DNA of 8,695 bases from CAZHMN01 sp964533705 (GTDB lineage Bacteria > Electryoneota > B3-LCP): NCBI GenBank assembly GCA_964533705.1, contig CAZHMN010000101.1, positions 1 through 8,695 of the forward strand. Reading direction: 5' to 3'. The position numbers were made by a program, and so were the translations under genes. This document shows, piece after piece, positions 1-5,720 of this stretch. A model generated the notes under the pieces. The model had not been told where the DNA came from. It searched no databases and was given only the letters and a program-made list of their open reading frames with translations. Each line of letters begins with the position of its first letter. The first letter of the stretch is position 1.

Positions 1-19
1 ATTTCCAAGAAATAAATCC

Positions 20-48
20 TTGATATCGAAGTTCAATTTCGTTATCTT
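20..48 (+). promoter_or_regulatory. Sigma70-like promoter of the regulator gene
   Basis: A -35-like TTGATA (20-25, 5/6 to consensus) is followed after exactly 17 bp by TATCTT (43-48, 4/6 to TATAAT). Transcription would start near 54-56, leaving a leader of about 22 nt before the ATG at 77. The predicted start point falls inside the palindrome at 53-68. Prediction from sequence only. Confidence 0.5.
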
Positions 49-52
49 AAAA

Positions 53-68
53 GTAGCAATATTGCTAC
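53..68. promoter_or_regulatory. Perfect 16-bp palindromic operator before the regulator gene
   Basis: GTAGCAATATTGCTAC is its own reverse complement over all 16 bases and ends 8 nt before the ATG at 77. A copy matching at 14 of 16 positions lies at 1485-1500 before the downstream operon. A perfect dyad shared by a regulator's own promoter and its neighbour's is the usual mark of a binding site for that regulator. Here it overlaps the predicted start point and the ribosome-binding region, so binding would probably repress. No protein-DNA evidence is available. Confidence 0.6.
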
Positions 69-76
69 GGTAGATT

Positions 77-1456
77 ATGAACAGGAAAACTTCCATAAAA
101 AGCAACCCAGATCAACTTGAAACCATTCTGAATAGCATCGGTGATGGGGTTTTTACCGTTGACGAGGAATGGACGATCACTTTTTTCAACCGGGCGGCTG
201 AGAAGATCACCGGTGTGCCTCGCCAGGAGGCTGTCGGGAGTCGGTGTTGCGACGTTTTCCGCGCCAGCATTTGCGAAACCGATTGCGCACTCAGGCACAC
301 GATAGACACCGGTAAACCGGTCATTAACCGGGCGGTCTATATCATCAACTCTGATGGTAAGCGGATTCCCATCAGTATTTCCACGTCTCTGTTACGCGAT
401 GGCAACGGCAAGATCATCGGCGGCGTTGAGACTTTTCGGGACTTGAGCCGGGTGGAACGCTTGCGCAAAGAACTTGAGAAGAGTTACACGTTCGAAGACA
501 TCGTCAGTAAAAGCGCCGCGATGCTGAAGATCTTCAATATCCTGCCGGCGATCGCCAACAGCGACAGTACAGTGTTAATTGAAGGGGCAAGCGGCACCGG
601 CAAAGAACTCATCGCCCGAGCCATTCACAACCTGAGTCCCCGCAAGAAAAGGCCCCTGATTGCCGTCAACTGCGGTGCCCTGCCCGATACTTTGCTTGAA
701 TCCGAGCTATTTGGATATAAAGCCGGCGCCTTCACGGACGCCAAAAAGGATAAACCCGGCCGATTTGTATTGGCCAACGGTGGAACGATCTTCCTCGACG
801 AAATTGGTGATATTTCCCCGGCGCTTCAGGTCAGATTGCTGCGCGTACTGCAGGAAAAGGCAGTGGAACCTCTGGGTGGAGTGGGTTCCGTTAAGATTGA
901 TGTGCGCGTTCTGGCCGCCACCAATCGCGACCTTTCAAAGCTGGTTGATGAAGGTAAATTCCGTCAGGATCTTTTTTATAGAATCAACATCATCCGTTTG
1001 GTGATGCCGCCTTTGGTGGAGCGCAAAGAGGATATCCCCATCCTCGTGGAACACTTCATCGGCAAACTAAATCAAATTTACGGGAAGGATATTAACGGCG
1101 TTTCACCCGAAACCCTGAGAATTTTGATGAAGCATGACTTCCCCGGCAACATAAGGGAACTGGAAAACATTCTGGAACACGCCTTTGTCCTCTGTGAAGG
1201 AGGCATTATTTTGCCGGATCACCTCCCCGATAATTTATCCTCAAAGTCAAGTGCAATACAAGCCGATTCAGCATCCACGCTGAACGACCTCGAAGCTCAA
1301 TTTCTGCTGGCGGCCTTGAAACGCAATGCCTGGAATCGCCAGGCAACCGCCGAAGAATTGGGCATTCATAAAACCACCCTCTATCGCAAAATCCACAAAC
1401 TGAACCTCAATCTTCCCGACCGCGACGGCCGCAGCAAAGGGCTTAGCGAAGAGTAG
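77..1456 (+). CDS. Sigma54-dependent transcriptional regulator (PAS - AAA+ - Fis HTH)
   Basis: An enhancer-binding activator of 459 aa that would remodel sigma54 RNA polymerase by ATP hydrolysis. A PAS sensor domain (about residues 10-125) carries four clustered cysteines (57, 58, 66, 70). The AAA+ domain follows: Walker A GASGTGKE (170-177), loop-1 GAFTDA (217-222, a variant of GAFTGA that keeps the key Thr), Walker B TIFLDE (237-242), ATNRDL (281-286) and an arginine-rich region near 296-316. FPGNIRELEN is at 355-364 and a Fis-type helix-turn-helix at about 421-441. There is no receiver domain, so signal input is probably the PAS domain itself. The ATG at 77 has no strong Shine-Dalgarno sequence, but the PAS domain begins soon after it. 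Context matches the sigma54 regulator of the Desulfovibrio orp operons (recalled DVU2106 type); orthology is inferred. Confidence 0.93.
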   Translation: MNRKTSIKSNPDQLETILNSIGDGVFTVDEEWTITFFNRAAEKITGVPRQEAVGSRCCDVFRASICETDCALRHTIDTGKPVINRAVYIINSDGKRIPISISTSLLRDGNGKIIGGVETFRDLSRVERLRKELEKSYTFEDIVSKSAAMLKIFNILPAIANSDSTVLIEGASGTGKELIARAIHNLSPRKKRPLIAVNCGALPDTLLESELFGYKAGAFTDAKKDKPGRFVLANGGTIFLDEIGDISPALQVRLLRVLQEKAVEPLGGVGSVKIDVRVLAATNRDLSKLVDEGKFRQDLFYRINIIRLVMPPLVERKEDIPILVEHFIGKLNQIYGKDINGVSPETLRILMKHDFPGNIRELENILEHAFVLCEGGIILPDHLPDNLSSKSSAIQADSASTLNDLEAQFLLAALKRNAWNRQATAEELGIHKTTLYRKIHKLNLNLPDRDGRSKGLSEE

Positions 1457-1468
1457 CGTAATTGCATC
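1453..1468. promoter_or_regulatory. Degenerate upstream copy of the operator
   Basis: GTAGCGTAATTGCATC matches the perfect palindrome at 53-68 at 11 of 16 positions, keeping GTAGC, the three-base gap and ATTGC. It overlaps the stop codon of the regulator gene. Its centre is exactly 32 bp (about three helical turns) from the centre of the better site at 1485-1500, as expected for paired activator dimers on one DNA face. On its own the match is weak, and the dyad symmetry is poor. Confidence 0.35.
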
Positions 1469-1484
1469 ATTAGGATTCCACATA

Positions 1485-1500
1485 GTTGCAATATTGATAC
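1485..1500. promoter_or_regulatory. Second operator / upstream activating site for the operon
   Basis: GTTGCAATATTGATAC matches the palindrome at 53-68 at 14 of 16 positions, including the whole central block GCAATATTG. It lies about 146 bp before the first operon gene, a usual distance for a sigma54 activator binding site. The shared site implies one protein controls both transcripts; the adjacent regulator is the obvious candidate. Confidence 0.55.
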
Positions 1501-1585
1501 TGTAACGCTGAGCCGCCCCGCCCTCAAATAGCACCACCAAGTTCCTAAATACTTAGTTTATAGTCTAATAGCGCTTCGCATTCTA

Positions 1586-1602
1586 CGGCACTTTTTTCGG
1601 CA
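1586..1602 (+). promoter_or_regulatory. Candidate sigma54 -24/-12 promoter (weak)
   Basis: CGGCAC at 1586-1591 resembles the -24 element TGGCAC, and a GGC at 1599-1601 could be the -12 element. The gap between the GG and GC pairs is 11 bp instead of the required 10, so either the -12 box is poor or this is not the promoter. It is the only TGGCA-like sequence I found in this intergenic region. It lies about 45 bp before the first gene, downstream of the putative activator sites. Confidence 0.3.
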
Positions 1603-1646
1603 TGAGAATTGTATCATCCCATTAAGCAAGTATGAGGACTGCAAAA

Positions 1647-2030
1647 ATGCGCCTTGCAATTCCCGTCTGGGATGGCAGAATATCACCGGTTTTAGACGTC
1701 GCACGGGAAGTGCTCTTCGTGGACCTGGAACAGGGGAAAATCCAAAATCGCAACACGGTCTATCTGGGAAACAAAACTCCAACCGAACGCGCTGAAATAT
1801 TCAAAGAAAATGGGGTTACTGAAGTCCTCTGCGGAGCTGTTTCAGAGTATTTCTTCAGAGCCATCAACAATCAAGGCATTGATGTAGTTCCGTGGGTTAC
1901 GGGAAGAGTAGAAGATATTTTGAATGCTTTTGCTTCCGGGCACATTACTGATCCCTGTTTCAGGATGCCCGGATGTCATCGTCATGGTCAACGAGCGTGT
2001 TTCAGACGGAAAAAAAGAGGACTCAGATAA
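1647..2030 (+). CDS. NifX/NifB-fold (dinitrogenase Fe-Mo cofactor family) protein A with Cys tail
   Basis: A 127-aa member of the small family named for dinitrogenase iron-molybdenum cofactor biosynthesis, whose members bind or carry metal-sulfur clusters. It opens with MRLAIPVWDGRISPV, typical for the subgroup. The C-terminal tail holds FRMPGC (105-110) and further cysteines (104, 110, 118), then a basic run RRKKR. The tail could bind metal; this is inferred from composition. I chose the ATG at 1647 rather than the in-frame ATG at 1632 because GAGG at 1634-1637 lies 9 nt before it and the family consensus starts at that methionine. It is the first gene of the putative operon and is followed after 20 bp by the ORP-like gene. 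No nitrogenase genes are nearby, so a nitrogen-fixation role is unlikely. Confidence 0.85.
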   Translation: MRLAIPVWDGRISPVLDVAREVLFVDLEQGKIQNRNTVYLGNKTPTERAEIFKENGVTEVLCGAVSEYFFRAINNQGIDVVPWVTGRVEDILNAFASGHITDPCFRMPGCHRHGQRACFRRKKRGLR

Positions 2031-2050
2031 AAACTAACGAGGGTAAAAGG

Positions 2051-2410
2051 ATGAAAGTCGTCGTAACTGCCACGGGAACCACACTGGAATCAGAAATTGA
2101 TCCTCGTTTCGGTCGAGCGAGATATTTTTTACTGGTCAATTCCGAGACGAATGAGATCACGGTACTCGATAATCAGCAAAACCAGCAGGCTGCAGGCGGA
2201 GCGGGCATCCAGGCTGCTGAAACGATCGCCAATGCCGGTGCTGAAGTACTATTGACCGGCCACTGCGGCCCCAAGGCTTTCCGAGCGCTGCAGGCTGCGG
2301 GGGTTAAAATCGCGCACGGAATCAGCGGCACAGTTAAGAGTGCAATGGAGAGTTTTAATAAAGGCGAATATCAGTTCGCCAATTCAGCCGATGTGGAAAG
2401 CCATTGGTAG
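2051..2410 (+). CDS. Orange protein (ORP)-like NifX-fold metal-sulfur cluster protein
   Basis: A 119-aa protein close in length and layout to the Desulfovibrio orange protein, which in D. gigas carries a Mo-Cu sulfide cluster without covalent attachment. Features seen are MKVVVTATG at the N-terminus, the IDPRFGRARYF block (16-26), and TGHCGPKAFRALQAAGVKI (69-87), which contains the only cysteine (Cys72). The ATG at 2051 is preceded by GAGGG (2039-2043) at 7-nt spacing. A longer in-frame reading back to 1973 would overlap the upstream gene and adds nothing family-like. Likely role: cytoplasmic cluster carrier working with the two ferredoxin-MinD ATPases downstream. That this copy binds Mo/Cu is inferred from the family. 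Confidence 0.85.
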   Translation: MKVVVTATGTTLESEIDPRFGRARYFLLVNSETNEITVLDNQQNQQAAGGAGIQAAETIANAGAEVLLTGHCGPKAFRALQAAGVKIAHGISGTVKSAMESFNKGEYQFANSADVESHW

Positions 2411-2452
2411 AAACGGAAGAAATCCCAATCGAAAATAGCGAAAGGAGAAGAA

Positions 2453-2842
2453 ATGCCGCGTGGAGACAGAACAGGTCCAATGGGCGCCGGTCCCATGACA
2501 GGTAGAGCAGCGGGATACTGCGCCGGATATGGAGTTCCGGGGTACATGAATCCGATACCAGGAGGAGGATTTGGCTACGGTCGGGGCTTCGGATATGGTT
2601 TCCGTGGAGCGGGACGCGGAGGACTCCCCTGGGGCGGCGGTCGAGGCCGCGTTTGGGGCGGAGGCCGTGGATATGGCTGGGGATATGCCCCGTTTGTTCC
2701 AGTTCCTTATCCTCCCCCTCCAGAACTAACCAAGGATCAGGAAATCGCCGAATTAAAGACGCAGGCGGACTACTTCAAAGGCGCCCTGGAGGAGATCAAC
2801 AATCGCCTTGATGAGTTGTCAAAAACCGAGGACAAAAAATAG
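2453..2842 (+). CDS. DUF5320 family Gly/Tyr-rich protein with C-terminal coiled coil
   Basis: A 129-aa protein of unknown biochemical role. The N-terminus MPRGDRTGPMGAGPMTGRAA is the signature start of DUF5320 proteins, commonly found beside NifX-type and MinD-type genes in anaerobes. Residues about 36-80 are a low-complexity stretch rich in Gly, Arg, Tyr and Trp; 81-91 is proline-rich; 92-125 is a charged heptad-like helix (ELTKDQEIAELKTQ onward) likely to form a coiled coil. One cysteine (Cys23) is present. There is no signal peptide or membrane segment. A strong AAGGAG (2442-2447) lies 5 nt before the ATG, suggesting high expression. A scaffold or partner role for the ORP-like proteins is inferred from position only. 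Confidence 0.8.
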   Translation: MPRGDRTGPMGAGPMTGRAAGYCAGYGVPGYMNPIPGGGFGYGRGFGYGFRGAGRGGLPWGGGRGRVWGGGRGYGWGYAPFVPVPYPPPPELTKDQEIAELKTQADYFKGALEEINNRLDELSKTEDKK

Positions 2843-2904
2843 TCGAGCGCATTGCGGGCCAAACCGACCTGCGCTCTTATAACTGAATAACTGAGAGAAT
2901 AACA

Positions 2905-3117
2905 ATGCCTCAAGGCAATATGAGAAATCCCTCCGGTGGCGGAGGGAGAGGACAAGGCGGGGGGCGAGGAATGGGGCAAGGTGGGGGGCGCGGCTTGGGC
3001 CCCAGCGGCGAGTGCGTCTGCCCGCAATGCGGTATGGCTGTCCCTCACCAGAAAGGTCTGCCCTGTTCTTCAGTCCAATGCCCATCTTGCGGATCTAAAA
3101 TGATTCGCAAGGACTGA
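2905..3117 (+). CDS. Gly-rich miniprotein with C-terminal zinc ribbon
   Basis: A 70-aa protein in two parts. Residues 10-33 are a Gly/Arg-rich low-complexity run, and 37-67 hold a zinc-ribbon-like module with CPQC (39-42) and CPSC (59-62) plus Cys37 and Cys54. Short proteins of this build often sit next to DUF5320 genes in anaerobes. It probably binds zinc or an iron-sulfur centre, by analogy with other two-knuckle ribbons. A GAGAG (2893-2897) lies 7 nt before the ATG at 2905. It shares its Gly/Arg-rich style with the gene just upstream, 62 bp away, which suggests the two proteins act together. The function is unknown. Confidence 0.75.
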   Translation: MPQGNMRNPSGGGGRGQGGGRGMGQGGGRGLGPSGECVCPQCGMAVPHQKGLPCSSVQCPSCGSKMIRKD

Positions 3118-3165
3118 GGAACCTGACACTAAGGCCTTGATTATGATCCTACCGAGCAGCCGTCC

Positions 3166-4050
3166 ATGAAGATTGCTATCGCCAGTGGCAAAGGAGGGAC
3201 AGGGAAAACCACTGTCGCCGCCAATTTAGCGGCAGCCTGGGCGTTAAACGGGGAAGAGGTGACCTATGTTGATTGCGACGTAGAAGAACCTAACGGTCAC
3301 CTTTTCCTTAAACCGAATATCCGAAGCACAGAGACGGTCACCGCGTTGATCCCCAAGGTCAATAACGCGCTGTGCGATGGATGCGGGCTGTGCGCTGAGA
3401 TCTGTAATTTCAGCGCTATTGTGGTCATCGCCGGTAAACCTTTGACCTTCCCCGAATTATGCCATAGTTGTGGTGGATGTAGTTTAGTGTGTAGTCCGAA
3501 GGCCATTGAGGAAGTTCCGAGGGAAATCGGGATAATCGAAACCGGCATTGCAGGCCGTCAGGCTCTTACGAGAGGCGTAAATTTCATCTCCGGGAAGCTC
3601 AAAATCGGTGAAGCGATGCCGGGACCCCTCATCCGGAAGGTTAAACAAGCCATCGGTGCCGAGGATCTCGCCATCATTGATGCGCCTCCCGGAACTTCCT
3701 GTCCCGTCGTTGAAACGATCAAAGGGTGTGACTACGTGCTTCTGGTCACCGAGCCGACGCCATTCGGACTCAATGATCTTAAGCTGGCTGTGGAAGTGGT
3801 GAGAAAACTGGATTTGAATCACGGCATACTCCTGAACCGAGCCGGCCTCGGAGATGATCGAATCCACCGGTTCTGCAGGGAAGAGGGCATTGACCTGATT
3901 GCTGAAATCCCCGATGACCGCAAGATCGCCGAAGCCTATTCTCGCGGTGAGCTCCTAATCCAGGCATTGGTGTCCTATCAATCCCTTTTCAGCCGAATCA
4001 TAACGGTCATCGAAGAAAAAACGGGGAGATTCGAATCAAAACGGGCATAA
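3166..4050 (+). CDS. MinD/Mrp-superfamily ATPase with inserted 2x[4Fe-4S] ferredoxin domain (1)
   Basis: A 294-aa SIMIBI-class P-loop ATPase. The deviant Walker A GKGGTGKTT with signature Lys is at 8-16, followed by YVDCDVEEPNGHL (34-46). A bacterial ferredoxin module is inserted in the middle: cysteines 70, 73, 76, 80 and 99, 102, 105, 109, both CX2CX2CX3C, enough for two [4Fe-4S] clusters. The ATPase fold resumes with IIDAPPGTSCP (170-180) and VTEPTPFGLNDL (194-205). The family includes the two ATPases of the Desulfovibrio ORP complex and MinD-like cluster-transfer proteins. A likely role is ATP-driven cluster assembly or electron transfer to the NifX-fold partners. The ATG at 3166 lacks a clear Shine-Dalgarno sequence, but the protein begins at the family start MKIAIASGKGG. 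Confidence 0.9.
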   Translation: MKIAIASGKGGTGKTTVAANLAAAWALNGEEVTYVDCDVEEPNGHLFLKPNIRSTETVTALIPKVNNALCDGCGLCAEICNFSAIVVIAGKPLTFPELCHSCGGCSLVCSPKAIEEVPREIGIIETGIAGRQALTRGVNFISGKLKIGEAMPGPLIRKVKQAIGAEDLAIIDAPPGTSCPVVETIKGCDYVLLVTEPTPFGLNDLKLAVEVVRKLDLNHGILLNRAGLGDDRIHRFCREEGIDLIAEIPDDRKIAEAYSRGELLIQALVSYQSLFSRIITVIEEKTGRFESKRA

Positions 4051-4135
4051 AATCAAACAAGCGGAAGAAGAAGAATTTTTCTCTAATGAAAAACTTGAAA
4101 ACAAAAATAATAAGAGAATCATAGGAAACATGGAA

Positions 4136-4474
4136 ATGAAAATCGCTATACCCGTGGCCGATGGGCAATTATGCGCTCATTTCGGTCACTGCCAGCAATT
4201 TGAGCTGCTCAGTGTGGATACGGCCAGCAAGAAAATTCTGGATAGAGAAACGTTAACTCCCCCGGCTCATGAACCGGGCGTATTACCGCGCTGGCTAAGA
4301 GAGAACGGTGCAACCACAATCATTGCGGGAGGCATGGGGTATCGCGCTCAAAGTTTCTTCGATCAATATGGGATCGAAGTCATCGTCGGTGCGGCTTCGG
4401 ATAGGCCTGAAGCTGTGGTGCAGGCGTTTCTCGACGGAACCCTCGAGCAGGGGCCGAACGCTTGTGATCATTAG
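4136..4474 (+). CDS. NifX/NifB-fold protein B (C-terminal CDH type)
   Basis: A 112-aa member of the dinitrogenase iron-molybdenum cofactor family, of a different subgroup from the two upstream copies. Seen are MKIAIPVADGQLCAHFGHC (1-19, with Cys13, His15, His18, Cys19), TPPAHEPGVLPRWL (41-54), IIAGGMGYRAQ (62-72) and the terminal CDH. The Cys/His-rich ends are good candidates for metal or cluster ligands. Two starts are possible: ATG at 4136, which has AGGA (4123-4126) at 9-nt spacing and gives the family MKIAIP start, or ATG at 4130, adding two residues but leaving only 3 nt to AGGA. I prefer 4136. It sits between the two ferredoxin-MinD ATPases, supporting a cluster carrier or acceptor role. 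Confidence 0.85.
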   Translation: MKIAIPVADGQLCAHFGHCQQFELLSVDTASKKILDRETLTPPAHEPGVLPRWLRENGATTIIAGGMGYRAQSFFDQYGIEVIVGAASDRPEAVVQAFLDGTLEQGPNACDH

Positions 4475-4546
4475 CAGAACCTGAATGTCGGGAGCATTAA
4501 GCGGTATCCATCGCTGACATCCGCTGCAGTTAAGCAGAAAAGAAAA

Positions 4547-4807
4547 ATGCCGATTTACGAATACCGTTGCCCTTCCTGTGGCCATTTATTTGAGTTGCTG
4601 CGATCATTCGCCGATAAGGATGAGGTGGTTTGCCCACAGTGCGGCGAACCTGCGCAACGGCTCCTGTCCGCAGGAACAGGGTTTATTATAAAGGGCGGGC
4701 GAAGCGATATAAAAGCAGTAAGCCGCAGAAACAGCGGAGAGTGCGACCGGGCATCTCCTTGCTGTGGAGCGGAGACGCGCTGCGATAAGCCCCCCTGTGA
4801 AAGCTGA
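4547..4807 (+). CDS. FmdB-type zinc ribbon protein with Cys-rich C-terminus
   Basis: An 86-aa protein opening with MPIYEYRCPSCG, the hallmark of the FmdB/CxxC-CxxC putative regulatory family. The zinc ribbon uses Cys8/Cys11 and Cys29/Cys32; SAGTGFIIKGG (41-51) is also typical. The tail after residue 65 is unusually cysteine-rich (66, 72, 73, 79, 84), which might add a second metal site. The Shine-Dalgarno signal is weak, only an A-rich AAAAGAAAA before the ATG. The stop codon is 4 bp before the ATG of the next ATPase gene, so translation is probably coupled. The family is loosely linked to regulation of formamidase genes and to metal-enzyme clusters; its biochemical role is not established. 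Confidence 0.82.
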   Translation: MPIYEYRCPSCGHLFELLRSFADKDEVVCPQCGEPAQRLLSAGTGFIIKGGRSDIKAVSRRNSGECDRASPCCGAETRCDKPPCES

Positions 4808-4811
4808 TCAA

Positions 4812-5702
4812 ATGAAAGAACTGGTCGTCATCAGCGGCAAAGGAGGCACGGGTAAAACGAGCATCGTGGCCTCACTTGCGGCCTTAGCCGGCAATGCAGT
4901 GCTGGCCGATTGTGACGTGGATGCGGCGGATCTGCATCTCCTTCTTCAGCCTAAAATCCTCTACCGCGAAGATTTTCGTGCGGGATTGAAGGCGGTGATT
5001 GAACCTGAAAAATGCACTTCCTGTGGCTTATGTGCGGACTTATGCCGCTTTGAAGCGATAAGCGAGAGTAGCGTCGAAGAGGGGTCAGAAGAGACGACCT
5101 ACAAAAGCGACCCGGTCTCGTGCGAAGGGTGTGGTGTCTGCGCTTATTTCTGTCCAGAAAAAGCGATTCAGATGGTGCAGCCGGTGTGCGGAGAATGGTA
5201 TCTCTCGGACACACGCTATGGACCATTGATCCATGCTCGGCTGGGCGTCGCCGAAGAAAATTCCGGCAAACTGGTCACACTGGTGCGTAACCAGGCGAAG
5301 AAATACGCCGAGAAAACCGAAATTGATCTAATCATCATTGACGGTTCACCGGGGGTAGGCTGCCCGGTCATATCCAGTCTCGCCGGGGCGGACCTGGTTC
5401 TGGCAGTAACAGAACCGACCGTAGCCGGCCGGCATGATTTAAAACGTCTGGGTGAATTGACCCGGCACTTCGGCATTCCAACCGTCGTCTGCATCAATAA
5501 ATGGGATTTGAATCCAGATTTAGCCTCAGAAATAGAGAAGGATTCCGCTGAGGAAGGCATGAAGGTGCTTGGAAAGATCCGCTATGACAGCGTTTTTACG
5601 GAAGCGCAAATCGAGGGCGTCAGTGTGGTGGAACATTCCAACGACGGTGTGGTGTTGGAAATCGAGAATATGTGGAAGAAACTTAAGGAACTCCTCAGGT
5701 AG
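4812..5702 (+). CDS. MinD/Mrp-superfamily ATPase with inserted 2x[4Fe-4S] ferredoxin domain (2)
   Basis: A 296-aa paralogue of the ATPase at 3166-4050 with the same architecture. Walker A GKGGTGKTS is at 9-17, LADCDVDAADLHL at 31-43. The ferredoxin insert has cysteines 68, 71, 74, 78 and 104, 107, 110, 114, with a longer acidic linker between the two motifs than in copy 1; Cys126 is an extra. IIIDGSPGVGCP (174-185) and VTEPTVAGRHDL (199-210) complete the nucleotide site, and INKWDLN is at 228-234. I chose the ATG at 4812, 4 bp after the FmdB stop, because the family fold starts there. A longer in-frame reading back to 4764 would overlap the FmdB gene and adds an unlike sequence. Paired ferredoxin-MinD ATPases are typical of ORP-type clusters and may form a heterodimer. 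It is the last gene of the operon. Confidence 0.9.
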   Translation: MKELVVISGKGGTGKTSIVASLAALAGNAVLADCDVDAADLHLLLQPKILYREDFRAGLKAVIEPEKCTSCGLCADLCRFEAISESSVEEGSEETTYKSDPVSCEGCGVCAYFCPEKAIQMVQPVCGEWYLSDTRYGPLIHARLGVAEENSGKLVTLVRNQAKKYAEKTEIDLIIIDGSPGVGCPVISSLAGADLVLAVTEPTVAGRHDLKRLGELTRHFGIPTVVCINKWDLNPDLASEIEKDSAEEGMKVLGKIRYDSVFTEAQIEGVSVVEHSNDGVVLEIENMWKKLKELLR

Positions 5703-5720
5703 GCTATGTTTTTTCACACG

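Noticed and set aside
1973..2050. Longer N-terminus for the ORP-like protein
   Set aside because: It would overlap the end of the preceding gene, has no family similarity, and the ATG at 2051 has a good GAGGG site at 7 nt.
1647..4474. Nitrogen-fixation (nif) cluster because of NifX/NifB-family names
   Set aside because: No nifHDK, nifEN or radical-SAM NifB gene is present. The ferredoxin-MinD ATPases, DUF5320 protein and sigma54 regulator point to an ORP-type cluster.
4764..4811. Longer N-terminus for the second ATPase
   Set aside because: The extra 16 residues overlap the FmdB reading frame and do not resemble the family, whose fold begins at the methionine at 4812.
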